Assembly: GCA_037447655.1 (NCBI GenBank)
Contig: JBBHKE010003158.1
Location: 163,296-227,295 of the forward strand
Source: Zygnema cylindricum
Taxonomy: Eukaryota; Streptophyta; Zygnematophyceae; Zygnematales; Zygnemataceae
Reading direction: 5' to 3'
DNA length: 64,000 nucleotides
The notes under the pieces are model-generated. The model did not search any database. It was not told the DNA's origin and worked only from the letters and a program-made list of their open reading frames with translations. A program made the position numbers and the translations under genes. Below are positions 35,601 to 48,319 of this stretch, one piece after another. The stretch's first letter is position 1; the number at the start of each line of letters is the position of its first letter.

Positions 35601-38600
35601 CGCTAACAGTATTTGATACCTAACTTACACAAATTGTTAGCGATAAAAAGAATTGTTATCTAAATTACACAAACAGTAAGCGCTAACAGGAATTGTTACC
35701 TAAATCACACAAACTGTTAGCGATAACAAGAATTGTTACCTAAATTACACATACAGTTAACGATAACAATAATTGTTACCTAAATTACAGAAATATATAG
35801 CGATAACAAAAATTCTTACCTAAATTACACAAATTGTTAGCGATAACAAGAATTGTGACCTAAATTATACAAACAAATAGCGCTAATAGGATTTGTTATC
35901 TAGCTTACAAAAACAGTTAGCGTTAACAATAATTGTTACCTAACTTACAGAAACTGTTAGCTGTATCAAAAATTGTTACCTAAATTACAGAAACTGTTAG
36001 CGATAACAGGAATAGTCATCTAAATTACACAAACTGTTTGTGCTAACAGACATTGTTACCTAGCTTACACAAAGTGTTAGCGCTAACAAAAATGGTTACC
36101 TAACTTACACAAAATGAAAGCGATAAGAGGAATTGTTACCAAACTTACACAAACTATTAGCATAAGAGAAATTGTTACTTAAATAACACAAACTGTTAGC
36201 GCTAACTGGAATTGTTATCTAACTTACACAAATTGTTAGAGATAACAAGAATTGTTACCTAAATTACACAAGTAGTTAGTGATAACATGAATTGCTTCCT
36301 AACTTACAGAAACTGTTAGCGATAACAAGAATTTTTACCTAAATTACACAAACTGTTAGCGATAACAAGAATAGTCATCTAAATTACACAAACTGTTAGC
36401 GCTAAACAAAATGGTTACCTAACTTACACAAACTGTTAGCGATAAGAGGAATTGTTACCCAACTTACACAAACTGTTAGCGCTAACAGGAATTGTTATCT
36501 AACTTACACAAACTGTTAGAGATAACAAGAATGGTTACCTAACTTACACAAACTGTTAGCGATACAAGGAATTGTTACCTTACTTACACAAATTGTTAGC
36601 GCTAACATTAATTGTTATCTAACTTACACAAACTGTTAGCGGTAACAATAATTGTTACCTAAATTACACAAGTAGTAAGCGATAACAAGAATTGTGACCT
36701 AAATTACACAAATTGTTAGCAATATCAGGAATTGTTATCTAAATTAAACAAAAATTTTTGGGATAACAAGAATAGTTATCTTAATTACACAAACTGTTAG
36801 CACTAATAGGAATTGTTATCTAAATTACACAAACTATTAGCGATAACAAGAATTGTTACCTAAATTACACCAGTAGTTAGCGATAACAGAAATTGTTACC
36901 TAACTTACAGAACTATTAGCGATAACAAGAATTGTTACCTAAATTACACAAACTGTTAGCGCTAACAAGAATGGTTACCTAACTTACACAAACAGTTAGC
37001 GCTAAAAGAGATGTTACCTAAATCACACAAATTCTTAGCGCTAACAAGATTTGTTTCCTAACCTACACAAACTGATAGCGATAACAAGAATTGTTATCCA
37101 AATTACACAAACTGTTAGCGCTAACAGGAATTGTTACCTAAATTACAAAAACTCTTAGCGATAACAAGAATTGTTACATAAATAACACAAACAGTTAGCG
37201 ATAACAAGAAGTGTTTCCTAAATTACACAAACGGTTAGCGATAACAAGAATTGTTATTTAACTTACACAAACAGTTAACGTTAACATGAATTGTTACCTA
37301 AATTACACAAATTGTTAACGTTAAAAGGAATTTTTACCTAAATTACACATACTGTTAGAGATAACAAGAATTGTTATTTAACTAACACAAACAGTTAGCG
37401 ATAACAAGAAGTGTTACCTAACTTACACAAACAGTTAGCGCTAACAAGAATGGTTACCTAACTTAAACAAACTGTTAACGATAATATAGATTGTTATCTA
37501 ACTTACACAAACTGTTAGTGCTAACAGGAAATATACCTAAATCACACAAATTCTTAGAGCTAACAGGAATTGCTTCCTAACTTACACAAACTTTTAACGA
37601 TAATAGGAAATGATATCTAAATTACACAAAGAGTTAGCGATAACAAGAATTGTTACCAAAATTACACAAACTGTTAGCGATAACAAGAAATGTTACCTAA
37701 ATTACACAAAAAAGTAAGCGATAACACGAATTTTTATCTAAATTACACAAACTATAAGCGATAACAAAAATTGTTATTTAACTTACACAAACTGTTAGCG
37801 CTAACAGGAATTGTTACCTAACTTACACAAACTGGTAGCGATAATAAGAATTGTTATCAAAATTACACAAACAGTTATCGCTAACAGGAAATGTTATCTA
37901 GCTTTCACAAACTGTTAGCGCTAACAAGAATGGTTACCTAACTTACACAAATTGTAAGCGATAAAAAGAGTTGTTACCTAACTTACACAAACTGTTAGCG
38001 CTAACAGGAACTTTTATCTAATTTACACAAACTGTTAGAGATAACAAGAATTGTTACCTAAATCACACAAGCAATTAGCGATAACAAGAATTGTTACCAA
38101 ATTTAGAGAAACTGTTAGCGATAACAAAAATTGTAACCTAAATTACACAAATTGTTAGCGATAACAAAAATTGTTACCTAACTTACACAAACTATTAGCA
38201 ATGACATGAATTGATATCTAAATTACACAAACAGTTAGCGATTACACGAATTGTTACCTAAATTACACAAAATGTTTGCGATAACAAGAATTGTTACCTA
38301 TATTAAACAAACAAATAGCGATAACAAGAATTTTTACCTAAATTACACAAAAAGTTAGCAATAACACGATTTTTTATCTAAATTACACAAACTGTTAGCG
38401 ATAACAAAAATTGTTACCTAAATTACACAATAAGTTAGCAATAACAATAATTGTTATTTAACTTACACAAATTGTTTGCGCTAACAGGAATTGTTACCTA
38501 AATTACACAAAATCTTAGCGAAAAGGGGAATTGTTACCTAACTTACACAAACTGTTTGCGCTAACAACAAGTTTTATCTAACTTACACAAACTGTTAGCG

Positions 38601-39084
38601 ATAACAAGAATAGTTACCTAAATTACACAAATTATTAGCGATAAAAAGAATTGTCACCTAAATTACACAAACTGTTAGCGCTTATAGGAATTGAAATCTA
38701 ACGTACAGAAATTGTTAGGGTTAACAAGAATGGTTACCTAACTTACACAAACTATTAGCAATAAGAGGAATTCTTACCAAACTTACACAAAGTTTTAGCG
38801 CTAACAGGGATTGTTACTTAAATTACACAAACTATTAGCGATAACAAGAATGTTACATAAATTACACAAACTGTTAGCGATAACAAGAATTGTAACCTAA
38901 ATTACACAAACAGTTAGCGATAACAAGAATTGTTACCTAAGTTCTAGAAACAGTTAGCGCTAACAGTAATTGTTACCTAAATTAAACAAAGTCTTAGCCC
39001 TAACAGAAATTGTTTCCTAAATTACACAAACTGTTAGCGATAACAAGAATTGATATCTAAATTATACAAACTATTAGTGATAAC
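29616..39084 (-). repeat. 40-bp satellite array, minus orientation
   Basis: About 9.5 kb, near 235 monomers, in reverse-complement orientation throughout. A monomer at 29975-30000 carries a 15-bp perfect inverted repeat (GAAGCAAATTGCTTC) in place of normal sequence. Higher-order copies lie near 33.72, 34.64 and 35.52 kb (TAGGGATARCAAAAATTG followed by AACGCTAACAGTATTTGATA variants, spaced about 918 and 879 bp). The segment 32675-33425 is scrambled and is listed separately. No genes. Confidence 0.96.
32675..33425 (-). repeat. Degenerate, scrambled satellite segment
   Basis: Across about 750 bp the 40-bp periodicity breaks down. Recognisable pieces (GTTACCTAA, GATAACAAA, ACACAAA) are separated by unrelated or compressed sequence, such as TTCTGGGGATTGGAAAATTA at about 32801 and GTGCCACTTGGTATTAGATT at about 32881. 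The pieces stay in minus orientation and clean monomers return on both sides. It could be an old degraded stretch, an embedded foreign fragment, or poor consensus sequence in an assembly. I recognise no gene in it. Confidence 0.75.
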
Positions 39085-40139
39085 TGTAGCAATTAATGGT
39101 CCATTTTAGTATTTTCTAGGTCTAAATACAAATATAGAAAGAAGCTGAGGAAGTCTACCTCTAACTTCTCTCTCCAACTCTCAAACTTGTCGTAGTCACT
39201 GAGAAATTGGAGAGGGAGCTAGAGCCATGGCTACCTAGGCTATCCAGAGGTTCACGGGAAATTTATATTAGTTAGGGGTTTATTTTATCTAAAAGGAATG
39301 TGCCAGACATAGGATTTGATCCCTATACCTACCGGTCGGCAGACACTGACTTGCCGGTAACCTTAGCCATTAAGTCAAAAACTAGTGTTACGTTCGATAT
39401 AGTTTGATATTTATTAAAACATGTAACGTAAGATAAATCATTTAACTATAATTGTTTACGGGATACATAGATCTGGTAATGTATAAGTACAGATTACGGT
39501 ACGGACAAAAAATCAATACCGCGCATTTATTTTTTAAGTGAAACGAATACCGCGCATGTATTTATTACGGCTACAATTAAATTCGGATTTAATCGGACAG
39601 CCGGAATTAGCACCGAGATCGCGGAAGAAGATTTCGGCGGTTTGTGGCCATCGCCACATCGAATGATACGTGGCGAAAATACATTGGATCGTGGAATCTC
39701 CGGAGATTATGGCACCAAATCTGTATATGACATGTGTCGACATTTAGGCCATGTCGTACAATGTCTGTACATAAAGTACACCGACAGATATACTTTTGCG
39801 TACGGAACTGTAATTTGAATGGTTCCGTACATCAGTCGATAGAGTCTGTGAGAGAGATATGACTTAGAAAAATTAAGAGATAGGACCCTCTCTCCCAGAG
39901 AGCTTCTATACAAAAGGTCAACTTGGACCCTCCATAACTTACTGCTCAGGGGAGCAAATTCAGAGATTCTTTTTGCTATAGACTTAGGAGAGTCTTGCCT
40001 TCACAACGATGTAGGTGGTCAGAGTTTTTTTCTGCCACGGAGGCAGTTGTTTTTGCTGAAACACAAAGGGGTCAGAGTTATCCTAGAGGCTTCTTGGAAG
40101 CTGTCCACTCTGAGGACTTATGGAGGTCTCATAGTTTCA
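39085..40139 (+). repeat. Family-1 LTR, 5' LTR of element C
   Basis: 1,055 bp from TGTAGCAATTAATGG to CTCATAGTTTCA. It shares with the family-2 LTR the TATTTTCTAGGTCT box and the AGTCACTGA...AGAGCCATGGCT segment, so the two families are related. It contains two direct copies of AATACCGCGCAT (about 39517 and 39546) and a tRNA-like block on the antisense strand (about 39300-39395). The gag ATG (40120) lies 20 bases before the LTR end. The ORFs 39534-39913 (minus) are chance. Confidence 0.92.
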
Positions 40140-41245
40140 GGTTATAGGCCCACCCTCTAGGGTACCAATCTTTAATGGAACCGGCTTTATATACTGGGAA
40201 AGTATGATGATAGGAGCTCTATGCGAAAAAAGGTTTTGGGGGATGGTGAGTGGACGGTTGGGGCGTCCATCAAGTCTTGGAATCCCTCGAGGGTTTGGAG
40301 GAAGCAGATTCACCAGGAAAGAGGATTCACCTTCAATGGAGGAAACAAAGGAAGGAGAAAAGGTGGACAAAGGAAAGGAGAAGCAGGCGACCACACTAAT
40401 AGCAACTGGTTCGGCATTCATGTCACCTATTGCGAGGAACGAGGAGAATGATACTGAAACCTGGGACTTCAACAATATCGCGGCAAAGCACTTCATTCTA
40501 CGTCATCTCATTCAAGGAATTGCATGTCCTCATTTGCAGGTAGAAATGGCATCCGATCTTTGGATGGCTCTCATAGAGATGTACCGAAGTGGTACGATTC
40601 AGCAACAACAGTTCGCTGATCAAAAAGTTAAGGAGTATGTATACAAAGGGGGGAAGATGTTGGATTTTTTCAATGAGCTTGCTACACTCTTCATGGAGCT
40701 AGAGAGTGCGGGAAAAGATTTTAGTGAAAAGGAAAAGTTTAACTGTTTACTGATGAAGTTACCCGATGAGTTCGAAAACATAGTCAACCGTGTGCAGGAC
40801 TTGCCGGACTCAAGGTGGATATGGAACATCAGTGGTAGGGATGATTCTCGTTCGAGAGAATACGGTTGAGATCCGAAGGGGAGGAAAGAGTGGCCAAGCC
40901 TTGGCAACTGCGACCGATTGGAGGAACAAGGATTCCCGGAAACCGGTCGGAAACTATGGGGGGAGGGAGTAGAAAAATCAGACCGACGAGTTTGGACCAA
41001 GGGCTCTCAAAGGTTTATGTCATTTTTGTAAGAAACCTGGGCACTATATGGCAGAGTGCACTAAGATAACCGAGCTTCGATTAAAGGAGGGGCAGACCGG
41101 TGGTACCGCGAGAGGAAAGAAAAAGGCCCTTGTGACACAGGTACATGAGGCGGAATCCGAGGACGAGGACGATGAGCTCCTTTTAGATGAGGAGTTGGAG
41201 GCGAAAAACGAGGTCAAAATTTCACGAAGGCAGAAATGTGCTTAA
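40120..41245 (+). pseudogene. Copia gag of element C (broken)
   Basis: The start ATG at 40120 in the LTR is followed by a stop at 40132-40134; the solo LTR in element E has no stop there. The longest open part, 40204-40869, encodes a copia-type gag: WDFNNIAAKHFILRHLIQGI, the LWMALIEMYRSGTIQQQQF block, then YKGGKMLDFFNELATLFMEL and NCLLMKLPDEFENIVNRVQD. The frame then shifts. A complete zinc knuckle, CHFCKKPGHYMAEC (CX2CX4HX4C), lies at 41018-41059, followed by an acidic stretch (41150-41220, ESEDEDDELLLDEELE). It is close to the gag of element B. Confidence 0.88.
40140..40154 (+). promoter_or_regulatory. Primer-binding site of element C (half-tRNA type)
   Basis: GGTTATAGGCCCACC directly follows the LTR terminus. 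It is one base different from the GGTTATGGGCCCACC site of element B, which is the reverse complement of the anticodon arm of plant initiator tRNA-Met as I recall it. The G to A change lies in the anticodon complement. Confidence 0.72.
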
Positions 41246-41251
41246 GGTGGA

Positions 41252-41495
41252 TTGAAAGGTGAAGCAGGCTGGATTGTAGATTTAGGTGCCTCCATACAAA
41301 TGTGTAAGAAAATGCACCTGTTCACAAAAAAAAGAAATATTCCAACCGTAGAGATAGAGTACGAGGATGGGAGGATAGTCACCACTACTCTTGTAGGATC
41401 GGTAGATTTGAAAGTGTTAGTAGAAGGAAAGACATCCATAGTAACATTCTCCGATGTATTGTTTATTCCGGAGCTGAACAAAAACCTTATTATCT
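41252..41495 (+). pseudogene. Copia protease fragment of element C
   Basis: GWIVDLGASIQMCKKMHLFT: the catalytic D-S-G of family 2 (element B) is D-L-G here, with Asp at 41279-41281 and a Ser to Leu (TCA to TTA type) change. It continues with IPTVEIEYEDGRIVTT and FSDVLFIPELNKNL, then runs into satellite, so the domain loses its end. Confidence 0.87.
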
Positions 41496-41519
41496 AACTT
41501 ACACAAATTGTTAGCGATA

Positions 41520-42950
41520 AGAGGAATTGTTACCTAACTTACATAAACTGTAAGCGCTAACATGAATTGTTAACTAACTTACACAAACTGTTAGCGATAA
41601 CAAGAATTGTAACCTTAATTACACAAATAGTAAGGGATAACAGCAATTGTTATATAAATTACACAAACTGTTAGCGATAACAAGAATTGTTACCTAAATT
41701 ACACAAACGGTTAGCCATAACAAGAATTGTTACCTGAATTAAAGAAACAGCTTGCGCTAATAGGAATTGTTGTCTAACTTACACAAACTGTTAGCAATAA
41801 GAGGAATTGTTACCTAACTTACACAAACTGTTAGCGGTAACAAAAGTTGTTACCTACCTACAGAAACTATTAGCGATAACAAGAAAAGTAACCTAAATTA
41901 CACAAACTCTTAGCAATAACAGGAATTGTTATCTAAATTACACAAGCTGTTAGCGCTAATAGGAATTGATATCTTACTTCCACAAACTATTAGCGATAAC
42001 AAGAACTGTTATCTAAATTACAGAAACTGTTAGCGATAACAAGAATTGTTACCTAAATTACACAAACAGCTAGCGATAATAGGAATTGTTATCTAAATTA
42101 CACAAACTGTTAGCAATAACAAGAATTGTTATCTAAATTACACAAATTGTTAGCGATAACAGGAAATGTTATCTAATTTAAAGAAACAGTTAGCGATAAC
42201 AAGAATTATTATCTAAATTACACAAATTGTTAGCGATAACAGAAATGTTATCTAATTTACAGAAACAGTTAGCGATAACAAGATTTTTTACCTAAATTAC
42301 ACAAACAGTTAGCGCTAACAAGAATTGTTTCCTAAATTACACAAACAGTTAGCGCTAACAATAATTATATCTAAATTACACATACTGTTAGAGATGAAAG
42401 GAATCGTTATCTATATTACACAAACTATTAGTGATAACAGGAATTGTTATCTTATTTACACAAACAATTAGCGATAACAATAATTGTTTCCTAAATTACA
42501 CAAACAATTAGCGATAACAACAATTGTTACCTAAATTACACAAACAGATAGCAATAACAGGAATTGTTATCTAAATTACACAAATAGTTAGCGATAACAA
42601 AAATTGTTACCTAAATTACGCACACTGTTAGCGAAAACAATAATTGTTATCTAAATTACACAAACAGTTAGCGATAACAAGTTATGTTATCTATATTACA
42701 CAAACTATTAGCGATAACAAGAATTGTTACATAAATTACACAAACAAACAGCGATAACAAGAAATGCTACCTAAATTACACAAACAGTTAGCGATAACAA
42801 TAATTGTTATCTAAATAACACAAATAGTTAGCGATAACATGAATTATTACCTAAATTGCAGAAACAGTTAGCGATAACAAAAATTGTTATCTAAATTACA
42901 AAAATTGTTAGCCCTAATAGGAATTCATACCTAACGTACAGAAACAGTTA
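41520..42950 (-). repeat. Higher-order block shared with 47.6-49.0 kb
   Basis: Starting right beside the broken end of element C, variants such as ACATAAACTGTAAGCGC (41541), ACACAAGCTGTTAGCGC, GATATCTTACTTCCACA and CATACTGTTAGAGATGA recur in the same order from 47628 onward, offset about 6,087 bp, and part of the block occurs a third time from about 50460. The copies share rare variants but have separate indels. Confidence 0.75.
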
Positions 42951-45900
42951 GCGATAAAAGAAATTGTTACCTAAATTACACAAACTGTTAGCGATAACAA
43001 GAGTAGTTACCTAAATTAACCAGCAGTTAGCGATAACAGGAATTTGTATCTAAATTACACAAACTATTAGCGATAACAAGAATTGTTACCTAAATTAACC
43101 AAACAGTTACCGATAACAAGAATTGTTACCTAAATTACACAAACAGTTAGCGATAACAAGAATTGTGACCTAAATTACACATTGTGTTAGCGATAACAAG
43201 AATTATTACCTAAATTACAAAAACTGTTAGCGATAACAAGGATTGATACCTAAATTACACAAATTGTTAGCGATAACAAGAATTGTTATCTTAATTACAC
43301 AAACTATTAGCGATAACAAGCATTGTTACCTAATTTAACCAAACAGTTACCGATAACAAGAATTTTTACCTAAATTACACAAACAATTAGCGATAAGAAG
43401 AATTGTGACCTAAATTACACAAACTGTTAGCGATAACAAAAATTGTTTCCTAAATTACACAAACTGTTAGCGATAACAAGAATTATTACCTTAATTACAC
43501 AAACAGTTAGCGACAACAAGAATTGTTACCTAAATTACACAAACTGTTAGCGATAACAAGAATTGTTACCTAAATTACACAAAATGTTAGCGATAACAAG
43601 AATTGTTACCTTACTTACTTAAAGTGTTAGCGCTAAAAAGAATTGTTACCTATCTTACACAAACTGTTAACGATAACAAGAATTGTTATCTAAATTACAC
43701 AAACAGTTAGCGCTAACAAGAGTTGTTACCTAAATTACACAAATTGTTAGCGATAACAAGAATTGTTACCTAAATTGCAAAAACTGTTAGCGCTAACAGG
43801 AATTATTATCTAACTTACAAAAACTGTTAGCGATTAAAAGAATTTTTACCTTAATTACACAAACAGTTAGCTATAACAAGAATTGTTACCTAACTTACAG
43901 AAACAGTTAGCGCTAACTAGAATTGTTACCTAACTTATAGAAAAAGGTAGCGTTTACAGGAATTGTTATCTAACTTACACAAACTGTTAGCGCTAACAAG
44001 AATGGTTACCTAACTTACACAAACTGTTAGTGATATTGGAATTGTTACCTAACTTACATAAACTGTTAGCGCTAACATGAATTGTTATCTAACTTACATA
44101 AACTATTAGCGATAACAAGAATTGTTACCTAACAGTAAGCGATAAAAATACACAAACATCCTAAGCGATCAGTAAGCGATCCTAAATTACACAAACAGTA
44201 ATCGATAAAAAAAATTTATACCTAAATTGCGCAAAGAGTTAGCGATAACAAGAATTGTTTCCTAAATTACACAAACAGTTAGCGCTAACAAAAATTATAT
44301 CTATATTACACATACTGTTAGAGATAAAATGAATCGTTATCTAAATTACACAAACTATTAGCGATAACAGGAATTGTTATCTTATTTACACAAACAGTTA
44401 GCGATAACAATCATTGTTTCCTAAATTACACAAACTTTTATCGTTAACAGAAATTGTTATCTAAATTACACAAACAAATAGCGATAGCAACAATTTTTAC
44501 CTAAATTACACAAGCAGGTAGCGATAACAAGAATTGTTATCTAAATTACACAAACTGTTAGCGATAACAATCATTTTTTCCTAAATTGCACAAACTTTTA
44601 TCGTTAACATAAATTGTTATCTAAATTACACAAACAAATAGCGATAACAACAATTGTTACCTAAATTACACAAGCAGTAAGGGATAACAAAAATTCTTAC
44701 CTAAATTACACAAACAATAAGGGATAACAAGAATTGTTACCTAAATTACAAAAACAGTTAGCGCTAACAGGAATTGTTACCTAACTTACACAAATTGTTA
44801 GAGATAACAAGAATTGTTTCCTTAATAACAGAAATAGTTAGCGCTAAGAGGAAATGTTACCTTAATTACACAAACAGTTACCGTTAACAAAAATTGTTAC
44901 CTACCTATAGAAACTGTAAGCGATAACAAGAATAGTAACCTAAATTACAAAAACAGTTAGCGATAACAAGAATTGTTACCTAAATTACGCAAAAAGTTAG
45001 CGATAACAGGAAATGTTATCAAAATTACACAAACTATTAGCGATAACATGAATTGTTATCTAAATTACACAAGCTGTAAGTGCTAATAGGAATTGATATC
45101 TAGGTTCCACAAACTATTAGCGATAACAAAAATTGTTATCTAAATTTCAGAAACTTGATTAGCATAACAGGAATTGTGACCTAAATTATAGAAACAGTTA
45201 GAGCTTACAAGAATTGTTATCTAAATTACACAAATTGTTAGCGATAACAAGATTTGTTTCCTAAATTACACAAACAGTAACCAATAACAAGAATTGTTAC
45301 CTAACTTACACCAAATGATAGTGCTAACTAAAATTGTTACCTAAATTTCACAAACTGTTAGCGATAACAATATTTGTTACCTAAATTATAGAAACAGTTA
45401 GAGTTAACAGGAATTGTTATCTAACTTACACAAACTGTTAGCGATAAGAGGAAATATAACATAACTTACACAAAAAAATTGCCATTACAAGAATTGTTAC
45501 CTAAATTACACAAACAGTTAGCGATAACAAGAATTGTTACCTAAATTACACAAACAGTTAGCGTTAACAAGAATTGTTTCCTAAATTACACAAACAATTA
45601 GCGCTTACAAGAATTGATATCAAAATTACACAAACAGTTAGCGATAACAGAAATTATTACCTTAATTACACAAATTGTTAGCGATAACAAGAATTGTTAC
45701 CTAAATTACACAAACAATGAGCGATAACAACAATTGTTACCTAAATTACGCAAGCAGGTAGCGATAACAGGAATTGTTATCTAAATTACACAAACTGTTA
45801 GCTATAAAGAGAATTGTTACCTAAATTGCACAAACAATTAGCGATAACAACAATTGTTACCTAAATAACACAAGCAGGTAGCGATAACAGGAATTGCAAT

Positions 45901-48319
45901 ATAAATTACACAAATTGTTAGCGATAACAAGAATTGTTATCTAATTTACACAAACAGTTAGCGATAACAAGAATTTCACCTAAATAGCGCATACAATTGG
46001 CGATAACAAGAATTGTTTCCTAAATTTCACAAACAGTTTGCGCTAACAAGAATTTATATCTAAATTACACAAACTGTTAGCGAAAACAAGAATTGTTATC
46101 TAATTTACACAAAATGTTTGCGATAACAAGAATTGTTTCCTAAATTTACACAAACAGTTAGCGATTACATGAATTGTTATCTAAATTACACAAACTGTTA
46201 GCGATAACAAGAACTGTTTCCTAAATTACACAAACAGTTAGCGCTAACAATATTTATATCTAAATTACACATACTGTTAGAGATAACAGGAATCGTTATC
46301 TATAAAACACAAACTATTAGCGATAACAGGAATTGTCATCTTATTTACACAAACAATTAGCGATAACAATAATTGTTTCCTAAATTACATAAACTTTTAT
46401 CGTTAACAGGAATTGATATCCAAATTACACAAACAATTACCGATAACAACAATTGTTACCTAAATTACAGAAACAGTTAGCGATAACATGAATTATTATC
46501 TAAATTACACAAATTGTTAGCGATAACAGGAATTGTTATCTAATTTACACAAACACTTAGCGATAACAAGAATTTTTACCTATATTGCGCAATCAGTTAG
46601 CGATAACAAGAATTGTTTCCTAAATTACACAAACAGTTAGCCCTAACAAGAAGTTATATCTAAATTTCAGAAACTGTTAGCGATAACAAGAATTTTTACC
46701 TAAATTACAGAAACAATTAGGGATAACAAGAATTGTTACCTAAATTACAAAAAGAAATAGCGCTAACAAGAATTGTTACCTAACTTACACAAATTGTTAG
46801 GGATAATAAGAATTGTTTCCTAATTAACACAAACAGTTAGCGCTAACAGGAATTGTTACCTAAATTACACAATGTTTTTGCGCTAACATGAATTGTTACC
46901 TAACTTACACAAACAGTTAGCGATTACAGGAATCGTTATCTAAATTACACAAACTGTTAGCGATAACATGAATTGTTATCGAATTAACAAAAACCGTTAG
47001 CGATAACAAGAATTGTTACCAAAATTGCACAAACAGTTAGCGATAACAAGAAATGTTATCTAAATTACACAAACCAATAAGCGATAACAAAAATTGTTAT
47101 CTAAATTACACATAATGTTAGCTATAACAGGAATTGTTACCTAAGTTACACAAACAATTAGCGATAACATCAATTGTTACCTATATTACACAAACGGTTA
47201 GCAATAACAAGAATTGTTACCTAAATTAGAGAAACAGTTAGCGCTAATAGGAATTGTTATCTAAATTACACAAACAGTAAGCGATAACAGCAATTGTTAT
47301 ATAAATTACACAAACTGTTAGCGATAATAAGAATTGTTACCTAACTTACACAAACAGTTAGCGATAACAAGATTTTTTACCTAAATTGCGCAAACAGTTA
47401 GCGATAACAATAATTATTTCCTAAATTTCACAAACAGTTAACACTATCAAGAATTTATATCTAATTTACAGAAACAGTTAGTGATAACAAAAGTTGTTAC
47501 CTAAATTACACAAACAAATAGCGATAACAAGAATTGTGACCTAAATTAAAGAAACAGTTAGCTCTAATAGGAATTGTTATCTAACTTACAAAAATTGTTA
47601 GCGATGAGAGGAATTGTTACCTAACTTACATAAACTGTAAGCGCTAACATGAATTGTTATCTAACTTACACAAACTTCTAGCGATAACAAGAATTGTAAC
47701 CTAAATTACACAAATAGTAAGTGATAACAGCAATTGTTACCTAAATTACACAAACGGTTAGCCATAACAAGAATTGTTACCTAAATTAAAGAAACAGCTA
47801 GCGCTAATAGGAATTGTTATCTAATTTACACAAACTGTTAGCGATAAGAGGAATTGTTACCTAACTTACACAAACTGTTAGCGATAACAAAAGTTGTTAC
47901 CTACCTACAGAAACTGTTAGCGATAACAAGAAAAGTAACCTAAATTACACAAACTGTTAGCAATAACAGAAATTGTTATCTAAATTACACAAGCTGTTAG
48001 CGCTAACAGGAATTGATATCTTACTTCCACACACTATTAGCGATAACAAGAACTGTTATCTAAATTACAGAAACAGTTAGCTATACAACAATTGTTACCT
48101 AAATTAAACAAACAACTAGCGATAATAGGAATTGTTATCTAAATTACACAAACTGTTAGCGATAACAAAAATTGTTACCTAACTTACACAAACAGTTAGC
48201 GATAACAAAAATTGTTATCTAAATTACACAAATTGTTAATGATAACAGGAAATGTTATCTAATTTACAGAAACAGTTAGCGATAACAAGAATTGTCATCT
48301 AAATTACACAAATTGTTAG

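Larger units (their letters stand above)
39085..41495 (+). mobile_element. Copia element C (family 1), truncated after protease
   Basis: It consists of the 5' LTR, primer site, gag and protease; it then stops at about 41495 (LNKNLII), where minus-orientation satellite begins without any element 3' part. The missing two thirds (integrase, RT, RNase H and 3' LTR) are not seen elsewhere in the window in the right family and strand. The left flank is satellite (GTGATAAC). Truncation by deletion or by satellite rearrangement are both possible. Confidence 0.92.
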
